From Roseomonas sp. (GTDB taxonomy: Bacteria > Pseudomonadota > Alphaproteobacteria > Acetobacterales > Acetobacteraceae), in assembly GCA_031180725.1 (NCBI GenBank), contig JAPSLO010000004.1, positions 372,001 to 436,000 of the forward strand: 64,000 nucleotides of DNA. The letters are read 5' to 3'. Every line of letters starts with the position of its first letter. The stretch's first letter is position 1. This document shows positions 44,109-53,547 of the stretch, one piece after another. The position numbers and the translations under genes were made by a program. The notes below the pieces were generated by a model, which was given only the letters and a program-made list of their open reading frames with translations, was not told where the DNA came from and searched no databases.

Positions 44109-44166
44109 CAGCGGCCAGCATCCCGCTGCCGTGACGGATGTGGGCCGCAGGTTGCGCGCCCGATCG

Positions 44167-44181
44167 GTTGACACTATCAAC
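44167..44181. promoter_or_regulatory. GTTGA-N5-TCAAC inverted repeat (site A)
   Basis: GTTGA-CACTA-TCAAC, extended to six-base arms (GGTTGA/TCAACC), 33 bases upstream of the SucC-like start. The left arm also contains a TTGACA -35-like element, so a bound repressor would block the promoter. The same repeat occurs at 52427, 52464 and (one mismatch) 55298. Confidence 0.65.
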
Positions 44182-44213
44182 CAAACACGGCGGGCAACGG
44201 GCGGAGGAAGCGC

Positions 44214-45350
44214 ATGCGGCTGACGGAGGCGGATGGCAAGGCCCTGCTTCGCCGGCATGCCATCGCTGTGCCGCCGGGCATCGTGCTGGCGCCGGGCGCG
44301 CCCGCCCCGGCCAGCATCGCGGCCTGGCCAAACTTGGTCGTGAAGGCACAGGTGCTGGAAGGCGGGCGCGGCAAGCGAGGCCTGGTGCGGCGCGCCGGCA
44401 TGGCGGAACTGGAGGAAGCGCGTTCTGCCATCGCCACCCTCGCCGGACCCGTGCCGGTGCTGGTGGAAGCCGCGGTGGAGATCGAGCAGGAGCTTTACCT
44501 GGCGCTGCGCGTGGATGGCACGGCGCAGACGCAGGAAGTGCTGTTCGCGGCGGCCGGCGGCGTGGAGGTGGAATCCGCACCCGGCCTGCACCGCATCCCC
44601 ATCCGGGCGGATGCGCCGGATGCCGCGGAGCGGATCTTCCAGGCCATTCGGGGCACCTTGCCGCCCCAGTTGGCGGCCCGCGTCGCCCGATTGGCCGCGC
44701 GCCTGGCCCGCATCGCGCAGGAGGAGGACCTCAGCCTGCTGGAGATCAATCCTCTGGCCGTGGTGCGCGGCGCGCTGGTGGCCTGCGATGCGAAGATGGT
44801 GCGGGACGACGTCGCCCTCGGCCGCCACGACGCCGAGGTGACGGCGATGAGCGCCGACATCGAGCAGGCCACGCTCACCCCTCTGGAACGCCGCGCCCGC
44901 ACCCAGGGCTTCGCGATGGTGGAGATGCCGGGCGATGTGGCGCTGGTCTCCGCCGGGGCGGGACTCGGGATGTTCCTGATGGATCTGCTGGCCGATCACA
45001 ACCTGCGCGCCGCCTGCTTCATGGACAATATCCAGGGCGGCCCGATGGACAGCACGGAGGCCCGACTGACGGCGGCCTTCGAGATCGCGGCGCGGCCCGA
45101 GGTGAAGGGCATCCTATTCTACACCACCCTCGCCTCACGCCCCCTGGGCGACCGCATCGAGGCGCTGCTGGCTTTCCTGGCACGACAGCCGGCGCCGAAG
45201 CCGCTGTTCGTCGGCTTCGCCGGCGCGCCTTCCGCGCTGCGCGGCTTCGACCTGGCCGCCGCCACGGAGCGGCTGCGGGCCGCGGGCGTTGCCGGCTTGC
45301 ATGAGGATCCCCTCACGCTGATACGCCAGGCCGCGGAGGCGCTGGCATGA
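44214..45350 (+). CDS. Succinyl-CoA synthetase beta-like subunit (ATP-grasp CoA ligase)
   Basis: 378 residues. N-terminal ATP-grasp (VVKAQVLEGGRGKRGLVRRA), metal-binding region (LLEINPLAVVRGALVACDAKM) and the C-terminal CoA-ligase domain (NIQGGPMDSTEARLTAAFEI). Sequence divergence from housekeeping SucC and the local context point to a special carboxylate (malate, citrate or ring-cleavage acid) rather than succinate. It overlaps the alpha subunit gene by 4 bases. Confidence 0.88.
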   Translation: MRLTEADGKALLRRHAIAVPPGIVLAPGAPAPASIAAWPNLVVKAQVLEGGRGKRGLVRRAGMAELEEARSAIATLAGPVPVLVEAAVEIEQELYLALRVDGTAQTQEVLFAAAGGVEVESAPGLHRIPIRADAPDAAERIFQAIRGTLPPQLAARVARLAARLARIAQEEDLSLLEINPLAVVRGALVACDAKMVRDDVALGRHDAEVTAMSADIEQATLTPLERRARTQGFAMVEMPGDVALVSAGAGLGMFLMDLLADHNLRAACFMDNIQGGPMDSTEARLTAAFEIAARPEVKGILFYTTLASRPLGDRIEALLAFLARQPAPKPLFVGFAGAPSALRGFDLAAATERLRAAGVAGLHEDPLTLIRQAAEALA

Positions 45351-46219
45351 CCCTTCCTTTCCTGGAGCACTTTCCGCAGCGCGTGGTGGTGTTCAACCCG
45401 ACCGGCGCCTATGCCGCCCGCCAGGTGACGGCCATGCGGGAAGCCGGCACGCGGTTGGTGGCCGGCATCACGCTGGGGCGCGGCGGCGGCAACCTGGATG
45501 GCCTGCCGCTGCTTGACAGCGTGGCGGAGCTCGACACGCCGTCCGACGCCGCGGTGCTCTACACCCCGCCCGAGGGCACGATGGACGCCATCCGCCAATG
45601 TGCGGCGGCGGGCATCCGCACCATCGTCGCGGCGGCGGAATACGTCCCGCTGCATGACGGGCTGCGCGCCGCCCAGGCGGCGCGTGCAGCGGGAAGCTGG
45701 CTGGTCGGGCCGAACACGCTTGGCCTCTGCGTGCCGGCCGAAGGGCTGCTCGGCTCGGTCTCGCCGGCCTTCTGCTCGCCGGGACGCGTGGCCCTGCTGG
45801 GCCGCAGCGGCACGCTGACACTCACCGTCGCGCGGCTGCTGACGGCGGCCGGGATCGGGCAGCGCATCGCCATCCATATCGGCGGGGATGCGGTGATTGG
45901 CCGCAATCCGCACGAATATCTGGACGCGCTGGCCGAGGATGAGCGGACGGAGGCCGTGCTCTATTGCGGCGAGATCGGCGGCGACAAGGAATATGCCCTG
46001 GCCGAGGCAGTCCGCCGCTTCCCGCGGCCGGTGGTCGCGACATTGGTTGGCCGCCATGCGCCGGCCGACCGCCAGATGGGTCATGCCGGCGCGCTGATCG
46101 GCAGCGAGCGGGAGAGCGCAGCTGCGAAGCTCGCGGCGCTGGGCGAAGCGGGCGCACATACGGCGGCGACACCCTATGACGCCATCGCGGCGCTGAAGCG
46201 GCTGCTGCCGCGGGGCTGA
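45347..46219 (+). CDS. Succinyl-CoA synthetase alpha-like subunit
   Basis: 290 residues. CoA-binding domain (VVVFNPTGAYAARQVTAMRE) and C-terminal ligase domain with the phosphohistidine motif DRQMGHAGALIG. With the previous gene it forms a two-subunit nucleotide-dependent CoA ligase. It converges with the AMP-forming ligase gene 11 bases away. Confidence 0.88.
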   Translation: MTLPFLEHFPQRVVVFNPTGAYAARQVTAMREAGTRLVAGITLGRGGGNLDGLPLLDSVAELDTPSDAAVLYTPPEGTMDAIRQCAAAGIRTIVAAAEYVPLHDGLRAAQAARAAGSWLVGPNTLGLCVPAEGLLGSVSPAFCSPGRVALLGRSGTLTLTVARLLTAAGIGQRIAIHIGGDAVIGRNPHEYLDALAEDERTEAVLYCGEIGGDKEYALAEAVRRFPRPVVATLVGRHAPADRQMGHAGALIGSERESAAAKLAALGEAGAHTAATPYDAIAALKRLLPRG

Positions 46220-46230
46220 ACGCCCGCGGA

Positions 46231-47847
46231 TCAACGCGGCGGCAGCAGGATGCGCACGGCGTGCTCGCGCAGCTTCGCCTTCTGCACCTTGCCGCTGGCG
46301 GTCATGCCGATCGCCTCGAAGTCCGGCACGATGCGCAGATGGCGTGGCATGCGGAAATTGGCGAGTCGCGGCTTCAGCCAGGCCAGCAACTCCTCCTCCG
46401 TCGCGGTGGCGCCGGCGCGCAGCGTGACGAAAGCGGCCGGCACCTCGCCAAGCCTGTCGTCGGGTATGCCCACCACCTGCGCCATGGCGATGGCGGGATG
46501 GGCGAGCAGCACCTCCTCCACCTCGGCCGGCGCCACATTCTCTCCACCCACGCGCAGCACATCCTTCAGGCGGCCATCCATGCGCAGCCGGCCCTCGACG
46601 TCAATGATCCCGATGTCGCCGGTGCGCAGCCAGCCATCTGCGGTGAAGGTTTTCTGCGTGGCTTCAGGGTTGTTGTAGTAGCCGCGCATGATCCCCCAGC
46701 CGCGCACCTGGATTTCGCCGCACGTCTCGGGCGGCAACGGGGCGCAGGTCTCGGGGTGGGCGATGCGTACCTCCACGCCCGGATGCGGCAAGGCGCGGCC
46801 GGAGATGCGCAGCTCTGCCGGCTCGCGATGGTCGCTCAGCACCACATTGGGCGACGCCTCGGAAAGGCCATAGGCCCAGCAGAGATCCGTCGCGCCCATC
46901 TCCTCGATCACGCGACGCATGGTGATGGGGCCAGCCGCGGCCCAGCCACCGCGCAGATGCAGCCGGTCACGTCGGAATTCGGGATGCGCCATCATCATCT
47001 GGAAGATGCTGTCATTGCCGCTGGTCAGCGTGCAGTGCTCTTCCTCCAGCAGGCGCAGGGCGGCACCGGCCTCGAAAGTGGGGGGCGTCACCATGGTGGC
47101 ACTCGTCACCAGGCAGACCAGCAGCGAAAGGGTACTGCCGGCCACATGGAAGAAGGGCCGGCAATTCAGGTACCGGTCATCCGGCCGCACACCCAGGCGC
47201 TGCGACGCCGCCCAGGCGTTGCGCAGCATATTGGTATGGGTCAGCAGCACGCCCTTCGGATAGGCCGTGGTGCCGGAAGTGAACTGCACCAGCAGCGGAT
47301 CGTCCGGTGTCACGGCGGCGATGACTGCATCCAGCTCCGCCTCGCTCGCCTGACGAGCCCGGAACGCCTCCCAGCCGAGGGCGCCCGCCGGCACATCCTC
47401 GCCCAACAGAATGGCGTGCCGAAGCAGGGGCAGTTCCTTGCCGGGCAGGCTGGTGGCGACGGCGGGTTCGGCTTCCACCAGCGCCGCGCCGAAATCGATC
47501 TTCAGAAAGCGCCCGCGCACGAAGACAGCGCGGCAGTCAGCCTGGCGCAGTGCGAAGGCAATCTCCGGCGCCTTGAAGCGGGTGTTCACCGGCACCGTCA
47601 CGGCGCCGATCAGCGCCGCGCCGTAGAAGACGCGCACCCAGTCGGCGTCGTTGCCGGTCAGCAGGCCGACATGCTCGCCGCGTTGGATGCCGAGCGCGAG
47701 CAGGGACCGCGCCACGGCGCGCGCCTCGTCGCGCAGCGCGGCGTGGCTCAGCCGCTCGGTATCGGTCACCAGCGCTTCCGCCTTGCCGCGGTCGAGGGCG
47801 TTGCGATCCAGGAAGTCCGCCAGGCGGCGGGGCACCCACTCGCTCAT
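46231..47847 (-). CDS. AMP-forming acyl-CoA synthetase
   Basis: 538 residues from the ATG at 47847, which overlaps the hydratase stop. The AMP-binding motif is LVQFTSGTTAYPKGVLLTHTN, with later motifs SEASPNVVLSD, WLRTGDIGIID and the C-terminal lysine in MTASGKVQKAKLRE. It activates a carboxylic acid as acyl-AMP then CoA ester. It is last in a six-gene leftward operon. The substrate is unknown. Confidence 0.93.
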   Translation of the reverse strand: MSEWVPRRLADFLDRNALDRGKAEALVTDTERLSHAALRDEARAVARSLLALGIQRGEHVGLLTGNDADWVRVFYGAALIGAVTVPVNTRFKAPEIAFALRQADCRAVFVRGRFLKIDFGAALVEAEPAVATSLPGKELPLLRHAILLGEDVPAGALGWEAFRARQASEAELDAVIAAVTPDDPLLVQFTSGTTAYPKGVLLTHTNMLRNAWAASQRLGVRPDDRYLNCRPFFHVAGSTLSLLVCLVTSATMVTPPTFEAGAALRLLEEEHCTLTSGNDSIFQMMMAHPEFRRDRLHLRGGWAAAGPITMRRVIEEMGATDLCWAYGLSEASPNVVLSDHREPAELRISGRALPHPGVEVRIAHPETCAPLPPETCGEIQVRGWGIMRGYYNNPEATQKTFTADGWLRTGDIGIIDVEGRLRMDGRLKDVLRVGGENVAPAEVEEVLLAHPAIAMAQVVGIPDDRLGEVPAAFVTLRAGATATEEELLAWLKPRLANFRMPRHLRIVPDFEAIGMTASGKVQKAKLREHAVRILLPPR

Positions 47848-48587
47848 GCGCCGAAGCCCGCCATGGTCTTGCGCCATTCGGCGGCGGCCAGGCTTTCCTC
47901 GATCGCCATCAGCTCCGTCGCCAGCGCGCCGCGCGGATCGCGCTCCAGCCCCTCATCGATGCAGCGCTTGGCCAGGGCCAGCGCCGAGGGCGGTGCCTTT
48001 GCGACCGTGGCGATGATGCCGGCCAGCACCTCCTCCAGTGCCTCCGGCACCACCACGCGGCTGACCAACCCGGCCTCGCGCGCTTCCTCGGCCGAAAGGG
48101 TGCGGCCGGTGAACATCATGTCCTTGGCCAGCCGCTTGCCCAGGATACGCGGCAGGCGCTGCGTGGCGCCCACCGTGCCCCACAGCGCTTCCGGTGTGCG
48201 GAAGCTGGCCGCCGGCGTCGCCACCACGAAGTCGCAGGCGGCGGCGATCTCGCAACCCGATCCCACGGCGGGGCCTTCCACCACCGCCATCACCGGCATG
48301 GGCAGGCGTTCCAGCGCATCATAGGCGGCGAAGGCCTTCAGGCGGCGGGCACGCACCTGGTCATCCGTCATGCCCTGGCGCTCCTTCAGGTCCGCGCCAG
48401 CACAGAAGACGGGGCCGCGGGCGCGCAGCACCACCAGCCTCGCGCCTTCCGCCACCGCGCGCCGCGCCGCCTCATGCAGCCCGGCGGCCAAGGCGAGGTT
48501 CAGCGCGTTGCGCGCCCCCGGCCGGTTCAGCGTGACGGTCGCCACGCCCTCGGCCGAGAGTTCGAACAGGATGGGCTCCTCGCTCAT
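47844..48587 (-). CDS. Enoyl-CoA hydratase/isomerase family protein (1 of 3)
   Basis: 247 residues. Crotonase-fold motifs: GPVFCAGADLKE (oxyanion hole) and EGPAVGSGCEIAAACDFVVA. The first catalytic-position Glu in EALWGTVGA is retained; the second is not clear. It overlaps the CoA-transferase by 4 bases. It may hydrate or isomerise a CoA-activated dicarboxylate from ring cleavage. Confidence 0.9.
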   Translation of the reverse strand: MSEEPILFELSAEGVATVTLNRPGARNALNLALAAGLHEAARRAVAEGARLVVLRARGPVFCAGADLKERQGMTDDQVRARRLKAFAAYDALERLPMPVMAVVEGPAVGSGCEIAAACDFVVATPAASFRTPEALWGTVGATQRLPRILGKRLAKDMMFTGRTLSAEEAREAGLVSRVVVPEALEEVLAGIIATVAKAPPSALALAKRCIDEGLERDPRGALATELMAIEESLAAAEWRKTMAGFGA

Positions 48588-49783
48588 ATCGCGCCTTCCT
48601 CCCGCAGCGCGGCGATGCGCGCCGCATCGTATCCGAGGCGCTGCGACAGCACCTCCTCCGTGTGTTCGCCCAGCAAGGGCGGGCGGGCGATCTCGGGATC
48701 GTCCCAGCCCTCGAAGCGATAGGGCAGGCGCAGCGCGGGGAATTCGCCCAGCGCCGGGTGTTCGAAGCGGCCAACCATGCCGCGGGCTTCCACATGCGGG
48801 TCCGCCACCACCTCGTCCAGCGCCAGCACCGGGCCGTTCGGCACATCCACCGCATCTAGCGCCGCCACCGCTTCAGCGCGCGTCAGCCTTCCCATCGCTG
48901 CGGTCAGCGCCTGCATCACCTCCTCCCGCCGCGCGATGCGGCCGGCATTGGTGGACAGGCCCTCATCGGCGGCCAGGGCATCGAGGCCGAGTGCCTTGCA
49001 CAGCGGCAACCAATGCTGGTCGCTGGCAGTGATGTGCAGGAAGCGGCCATCGGCGCAGCGGAAGCTCGCGGTGGGTACGCGGCCAGGATGCTCCGTGCCC
49101 AAGCGCGGCGGAACCTCGCCCAGCGCGAAGAGCCGCGCCGCGGCGATGGTCAGCAGCGCCACCTGGCCATCCAGCATGGAGAAATCCACATGCCCCCCCT
49201 GCCCCGTGGCATCACGCCCGCGCAGCGCCGCCAGGATGGCAATGGCGACCCAGAGGCCCGAGGTGAGATCCGCGACCGGCAGACCCGGCTTCACCGGCCC
49301 ACCGCCGCGCTCGCCGGTCAGACTCATCAGCCCGCCCATGGCCTGGAAGACCGTGTCGTAGCCCTTGCGCTTCGCATAGGGGCCGGTCTGGCCGAACCCG
49401 GTGCAGGAGAGATAGACCAGCCGCGGGTTCACCTCCTTCATGGACGCGAAATCCAGCCCGCGCCGCTTCAGCGTCCCGACGGGGAAGTTCTCCACCAGCA
49501 CATCCGCCTGCGCGGCCAGCTTGCGGATGATGGCGCGGCCTTCCTCATGCCGCATGTTCACGGTGATGCTGCGCTTCGACCGGTTGCAGGCCATGTAGTA
49601 TCCGCTGACGCGCTCGCCGCGCGCGCCTTCGGCGAAGGGCTCGAAGCCGCGCGTCTCGTCGCCCGCGCCGGGCTGCTCGACCTTGATGACTTCCGCGCCC
49701 AGCTCCGCCAGCACCATGGAGGCGAATGGGCAGGCCAAGACTCGCGACAGGTCCAGGATGGTGATGCCGGACAGGGGTTTCAT
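48584..49783 (-). CDS. CaiB/BaiF family III CoA-transferase
   Basis: 399 residues from the ATG at 49783. Family motifs: ITILDLSRVLACPFASMVLAE, KVEQPGAGDETR and MGGLMSLTGERGGGPVKPGLPVADL (abridged). The conserved Asp nucleophile is expected in the PVADLTSG segment. It moves CoA between carboxylates. It sits between two enoyl-CoA hydratases with 4-base overlaps. Confidence 0.92.
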   Translation of the reverse strand: MKPLSGITILDLSRVLACPFASMVLAELGAEVIKVEQPGAGDETRGFEPFAEGARGERVSGYYMACNRSKRSITVNMRHEEGRAIIRKLAAQADVLVENFPVGTLKRRGLDFASMKEVNPRLVYLSCTGFGQTGPYAKRKGYDTVFQAMGGLMSLTGERGGGPVKPGLPVADLTSGLWVAIAILAALRGRDATGQGGHVDFSMLDGQVALLTIAAARLFALGEVPPRLGTEHPGRVPTASFRCADGRFLHITASDQHWLPLCKALGLDALAADEGLSTNAGRIARREEVMQALTAAMGRLTRAEAVAALDAVDVPNGPVLALDEVVADPHVEARGMVGRFEHPALGEFPALRLPYRFEGWDDPEIARPPLLGEHTEEVLSQRLGYDAARIAALREEGAI

Positions 49784-50421
49784 GGGCTCTCCCGGATCAT
49801 GCGCTTCAAGGGGCCCATCGCGGCGGGGGCAAGCAGCGCCGCCGCCTCCGCATAGGCAATGGCCTCGTCGATCAGCCGCTCGGCCGGCGTGATGCTCGTG
49901 GCGAGGCCCAGGGCCATGGCATCCTCGGCGGCCAGGCTCCGGCCAGTCGCCAGCAGGTCGAAGGCCGGCTTGGGGCCCAGGTGGCGCAGCAGCACCGGCG
50001 CGACCAGCTTCGGCAACATGCCATGCTTCGCTTCCGGCCAGCCGAGCTTCGCGTTTTCCGCCAGCACCACCGCATCGCAGGCCAGCGCCAACGAGGCGCC
50101 GGCACCCATTGCCGCACCCTGCACCGCGGCCACGACCGGCTTCGGCACCTGGCCCGGTGCTTCCATCAGCGCGATGGTGAGGGCTGAGCGGGCCTCCCGC
50201 GCCGCGGGATCGGCCGCCAGCGCCTTCATCTCCGCCAGATCGGCGCCGGCACAGAAGGATGCTCCCTCGGCTGCCAGCACCACGGCAACGCAATCATCGC
50301 GGCCGGCCTCGGCCAGCGCATCCAGCAGCGCCTGGACAGTTGCGCCATCCAGGGCATTGCGCTTCTCCGGCCGGTCCAGGCGCAGCAGGCGGATCCGGCC
50401 GCGGGTTTCCGCACGGATCAC
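49780..50421 (-). CDS. Enoyl-CoA hydratase/isomerase family protein (2 of 3)
   Basis: 213 residues, short for the family. Crotonase motifs: RPEKRNALDGATVQALLDAL, GASFCAGADLAEMKAL and QGAAMGAGASLALACDAVVL. The C-terminal helical region is abbreviated. It overlaps both neighbours by 4 bases, so it is co-expressed with the CoA-transferase and FMN enzyme. Confidence 0.87.
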   Translation of the reverse strand: MIRAETRGRIRLLRLDRPEKRNALDGATVQALLDALAEAGRDDCVAVVLAAEGASFCAGADLAEMKALAADPAAREARSALTIALMEAPGQVPKPVVAAVQGAAMGAGASLALACDAVVLAENAKLGWPEAKHGMLPKLVAPVLLRHLGPKPAFDLLATGRSLAAEDAMALGLATSITPAERLIDEAIAYAEAAALLAPAAMGPLKRMIRESP

Positions 50422-51401
50422 GCGACGGCCTCGGCAGGCATCAGGCCGGCCAAGCGCAGGCGTACGGCCTCGGCCTCCCGCACTAGGCGGCGCACCAGCT
50501 CGGCGGCGGGCGGGATGTCCTCGATCAGGCCGGCGGTCTGGCCCGCCTCCACCTTGCCGAGCTCCACATTCCCATCCAGCGCGGCGTCCTTCAGGGAACG
50601 GCTGGCATGGAGCGCCTTCAGCTCTTCCTCAGGAAGTCCGGCGCGTTCGGCCGCATCCACCTCGGCCGTGAAGCGGTTGCGGAGTTGCCGTATGGGCAAG
50701 CGGCCCCGGCCGACGAGCGTCGTGTCACCGATGCCGGCCGCCAGCACGCTGGCCTTGTAGGCGGGATGCACGCTGGCTTCCTGCGTCATCAGGAATCGCG
50801 TGCCGAGCTGCGCGCCCTCGGCACCCAGCGCGAACATCGCCGCGATGCCGGCGCCATCCGCCACGCCGCCAGCCCCGACCACCGGGATGGTCACGGCGCG
50901 CACCACCGCGCGCACCAGCACCATGGCGGAGACCTCGTCCGGCGCGGGATGGCCGCCGGCCTCCCCGCCCACGGCGATCACCGCATCCACCCCGACCTGT
51001 TCCGCCTTGGCCGCATGGCCCGGAGAGGCCACGACGTGAAGCCACTTCGTCCCGATGGCGCGGAAGCGCGGCAGATGCGCCTTCGGCCCACCCTGGGAGG
51101 CGATGATGATCGGCACGCGCTCGGCTTCGACGATGTCCAGGAACTCCGCCGCCCGCTTGTTGTAGAGCGGCACATTCACCGCGAAGGGCTGGTCCGTGCC
51201 CGCGCGGACTTCCCGGATGGCCGTCACCAGCGCCTCGGGACGCATGGGCCCCGCGGCGATGGTGCCCAGCGCGCCTTCCCGCGCCACCGCCAGTGCCAGT
51301 GCGGCAGAGGAGGAAGCCCAGGACATGCCGCCCTGCACGATCGGCAGGCGAATGCCCAACAGGCCAGGCAGGCGGCTGGGGAAGCCGAGGCGTTCACTCA
51401 T
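50418..51401 (-). CDS. FMN-dependent NPD/FabK-like enzyme (nitronate monooxygenase family)
   Basis: 327 residues from the ATG at 51401. FMN-binding barrel: LPIVQGGMSWASSSALA-type start, GVDAVIAVGGEAGGHP and TIPVVGAGGVADGAGIAAMF. Family members are nitronate monooxygenases or FabK-type enoyl reductases. In this operon of CoA-ester genes an enoyl-CoA reductase role is plausible but unproven. Confidence 0.85.
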   Translation of the reverse strand: MSERLGFPSRLPGLLGIRLPIVQGGMSWASSSAALALAVAREGALGTIAAGPMRPEALVTAIREVRAGTDQPFAVNVPLYNKRAAEFLDIVEAERVPIIIASQGGPKAHLPRFRAIGTKWLHVVASPGHAAKAEQVGVDAVIAVGGEAGGHPAPDEVSAMVLVRAVVRAVTIPVVGAGGVADGAGIAAMFALGAEGAQLGTRFLMTQEASVHPAYKASVLAAGIGDTTLVGRGRLPIRQLRNRFTAEVDAAERAGLPEEELKALHASRSLKDAALDGNVELGKVEAGQTAGLIEDIPPAAELVRRLVREAEAVRLRLAGLMPAEAVA

Positions 51402-52396
51402 CAGAAGGACTCCACCCCCGCCTCCCGCACCAGCGGCGCCCACTTCTCGGCCTCGGCGCGTAGGAAGGTCAGGGTCTCGTCGGGGTTCATGGGTGCAGCC
51501 TCACCGCCACGTTCGGTGAAGGTACGCACCAGCGCCGGGCTGCGCAGCGCGGCCAGCGCCGCTTCCTGCAGGCGTTCACGGATCGGCGCCGGCGTGGCGG
51601 CGGGGATGCTGAGCCCATACCAGTTGTCGGAATTTACGCGTGGCAGGCCAAGTTCCGCCATGGTCGGAACATCCGACATGGAGGGCACGCGGCGCGCCGT
51701 GGTGACCCCCAGCGCCTTCAGCGCGCCGGATTCGATATGCGGCTGCAGCACCGGCACATCGGCAATGGCCCAGGCGACGCGGCCGGCCAGCAGATCCGTG
51801 ACGGCCGGCGCGATGCCGCGATAGGGAATGTGCACGGCCTCGATGCCCGCTTCCTTCGCGAAAAGCGCGCTGGCGAGATGCGTGATGGAGCCAACACCCG
51901 CCGAGCCATAGGAAAGATCGCCGGGCTTCGCCTTTGCGGCCGCCACCAGCGCCGGCAGCGTGCCGAAGTTGCCGCGCGCATTCACCACCAGCACCTCCGG
52001 CACACGCACCACCAACGTGAGATGCGCCAGGTCCCCGTAGATGTCGAAGGGCATGCGGATCGGCATGGCGGGCGCGATGGCCAGCGCGCCGGACCCGGTG
52101 AAGCCCAGGGTGTAGCCATCGGGTGCCGCCTTTGCGACGGCATCCGTGCCCACCAGGCCACCAGCGCCGGTCCGGTTCTCGATCACCACCGGCTGGCCGA
52201 GCTGCGCGCCCAGTGCCTCGGCGAAGATACGGCCGAAGATGTCAGCCGGACCGCCGGCGGCGAAGGGCACCACCAGACGAAGGGGACGGTCCGGTGTCCA
52301 GCGCGCCTGCGCCCGGCCGGGCCGCGCGGCCAGCAGCGTGGCACCACCCAGGGCCAGGCCAGCGAATTGGCGGCGCCCGATCATGCTTGCACCCAT
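51401..52396 (-). CDS. Bug/TctC-family solute receptor
   Basis: 331 residues from the ATG at 52396. Signal region (IGRRQFAGLALGGATLLAA) then LRLVVPFAAGGPADIFGRIF, VVIENRTGAGGLVGTD and VHIPYRGIAPAVTDLLAG. It is the first gene of the leftward operon and is divergent from a second Bug gene. It should bind an aromatic or carboxylate substrate of the pathway. Confidence 0.92.
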   Translation of the reverse strand: MGASMIGRRQFAGLALGGATLLAARPGRAQARWTPDRPLRLVVPFAAGGPADIFGRIFAEALGAQLGQPVVIENRTGAGGLVGTDAVAKAAPDGYTLGFTGSGALAIAPAMPIRMPFDIYGDLAHLTLVVRVPEVLVVNARGNFGTLPALVAAAKAKPGDLSYGSAGVGSITHLASALFAKEAGIEAVHIPYRGIAPAVTDLLAGRVAWAIADVPVLQPHIESGALKALGVTTARRVPSMSDVPTMAELGLPRVNSDNWYGLSIPAATPAPIRERLQEAALAALRSPALVRTFTERGGEAAPMNPDETLTFLRAEAEKWAPLVREAGVESF

Positions 52397-52426
52397 GGCC
52401 TCGTCTTCCTCCCTCGGGGCTTTTCC

Positions 52427-52441
52427 GTTGACTTTATCAAC
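52427..52441. promoter_or_regulatory. GTTGA-N5-TCAAC inverted repeat (site B)
   Basis: GTTGA-CTTTA-TCAAC, 31 bases upstream of the leftward Bug start. It forms a pair with site C, 37 bases centre to centre, in the 104-base divergent region. Confidence 0.65.
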
Positions 52442-52463
52442 TGTCCGCGGCATGGAGCATTCT

Positions 52464-52478
52464 GTTGATAATGTCAAC
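52464..52478. promoter_or_regulatory. GTTGA-N5-TCAAC inverted repeat (site C)
   Basis: GTTGA-TAATG-TCAAC, 22 bases upstream of the rightward Bug start at 52501. Its position argues against an earlier in-frame start at 52465, which would put the operator inside the coding sequence. Confidence 0.65.
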
Positions 52479-52500
52479 CATAACCAAGGAAACGCTTCTG

Positions 52501-53499
52501 ATGTCCCGCCAGGCCCGATCCTGTCTGCCACGCCGCGCGCTGCTGGCGGCGGCGCCGCTGCTGGCGCTGCCCGGCTTGGCGCGAGGACAGGCGGCAACCA
52601 GCAGCGGCTGGCCGCAGCGCCCCATCCGCTTCATCGTGCCCTTCGCGCCGGGTGGCCCGGTGGAAGTGCCGGCGCGCTTCATTGCGGACCACCTGCAGCA
52701 GCGCCTGGGCAAGCCCACGATCGTGGAGGCGCGGCCCGGATCGGGCGGCGCGCTGGGCATCCAGGCGATGCTGAACGCCCGCGACGAGCACACCTTCGTC
52801 GTCACCACCGGCGCCGTCGCGATCCAGCCCGCCTTGATGCGCGATCCCGGCTATGACCCGCTGCGCGATCTGATGCCGGTGACGCTGGTGTCGGAAGTGC
52901 CTCTGGCCTTCCTCTCCCGCCCGGATGGCAAGGTGAAGGACATGGCGGATCTGGTGGCGCAGTCCCGCGCGCGGCCGGGCTCCATCACCTTCGGCTCCTC
53001 CGGCACCGGCTCCACCACGCATCTGGCGGGGGAATTGCTGGCCGTGCGCGCGAATATCGAGCTGCTGCACGTGCCCTATCGCGGCGTGGCGCAGGCCATC
53101 AACGCGCTCTATGCCGGTGACACGGACCTGATGGTGACGGGCCTGATCGAAGGTGCGACGCATGTGCGGGATGGCCGCCTGCGCGCCATCGGCGTCACCT
53201 CCGCCACGCGCAGCCGGGCCTTGCCGGATGTGGCGGCCATCGCCGAGACCGTGCCCGATTACCGCATGGAGATCTGGTACGCGATGTTCGCCCCGCGCGG
53301 CACCCCGCAGGAGGTGGTGGATCTCCTGGCCCGGGAAGTCGCGCCGCTGACACGCGGATCGGCGCTGGCGCAGCGGCTCGAGGAGTCCGGCGGCCGGCTG
53401 CTGCTGGACGGCGGCCCTGCCCCGCTGGCGGCGAAGATGCGGGAGGAAGTGCCGCTGTGGCGCGAGGTGGTGCAGCGCGCCCGCATCTCGGCGGATTGA
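52501..53499 (+). CDS. Bug/TctC-family solute receptor
   Basis: 332 residues from the ATG at 52501, preceded by AAGGAAA. Signal region (LPRRALLAAAPLLALPGLARG), then IRFIVPFAPGGPVEVPARFI, IVEARPGSGGALGI and LHVPYRGVAQAINALYAG. It is divergent from the other Bug gene and shares sites B and C. No TctAB partner was seen. Confidence 0.92.
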   Translation: MSRQARSCLPRRALLAAAPLLALPGLARGQAATSSGWPQRPIRFIVPFAPGGPVEVPARFIADHLQQRLGKPTIVEARPGSGGALGIQAMLNARDEHTFVVTTGAVAIQPALMRDPGYDPLRDLMPVTLVSEVPLAFLSRPDGKVKDMADLVAQSRARPGSITFGSSGTGSTTHLAGELLAVRANIELLHVPYRGVAQAINALYAGDTDLMVTGLIEGATHVRDGRLRAIGVTSATRSRALPDVAAIAETVPDYRMEIWYAMFAPRGTPQEVVDLLAREVAPLTRGSALAQRLEESGGRLLLDGGPAPLAAKMREEVPLWREVVQRARISAD

Positions 53500-53547
53500 G
53501 ACGCCACGCCGCCCCCGGCCGTCACGCCAGGGGCGGCCAGCGGCCGT

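Noticed and set aside
52465-52500. Earlier ATG for the rightward Bug gene
   Set aside because: It would place operator site C inside the coding sequence and add 12 residues before a normal signal peptide. The ATG at 52501 has a better ribosome site.
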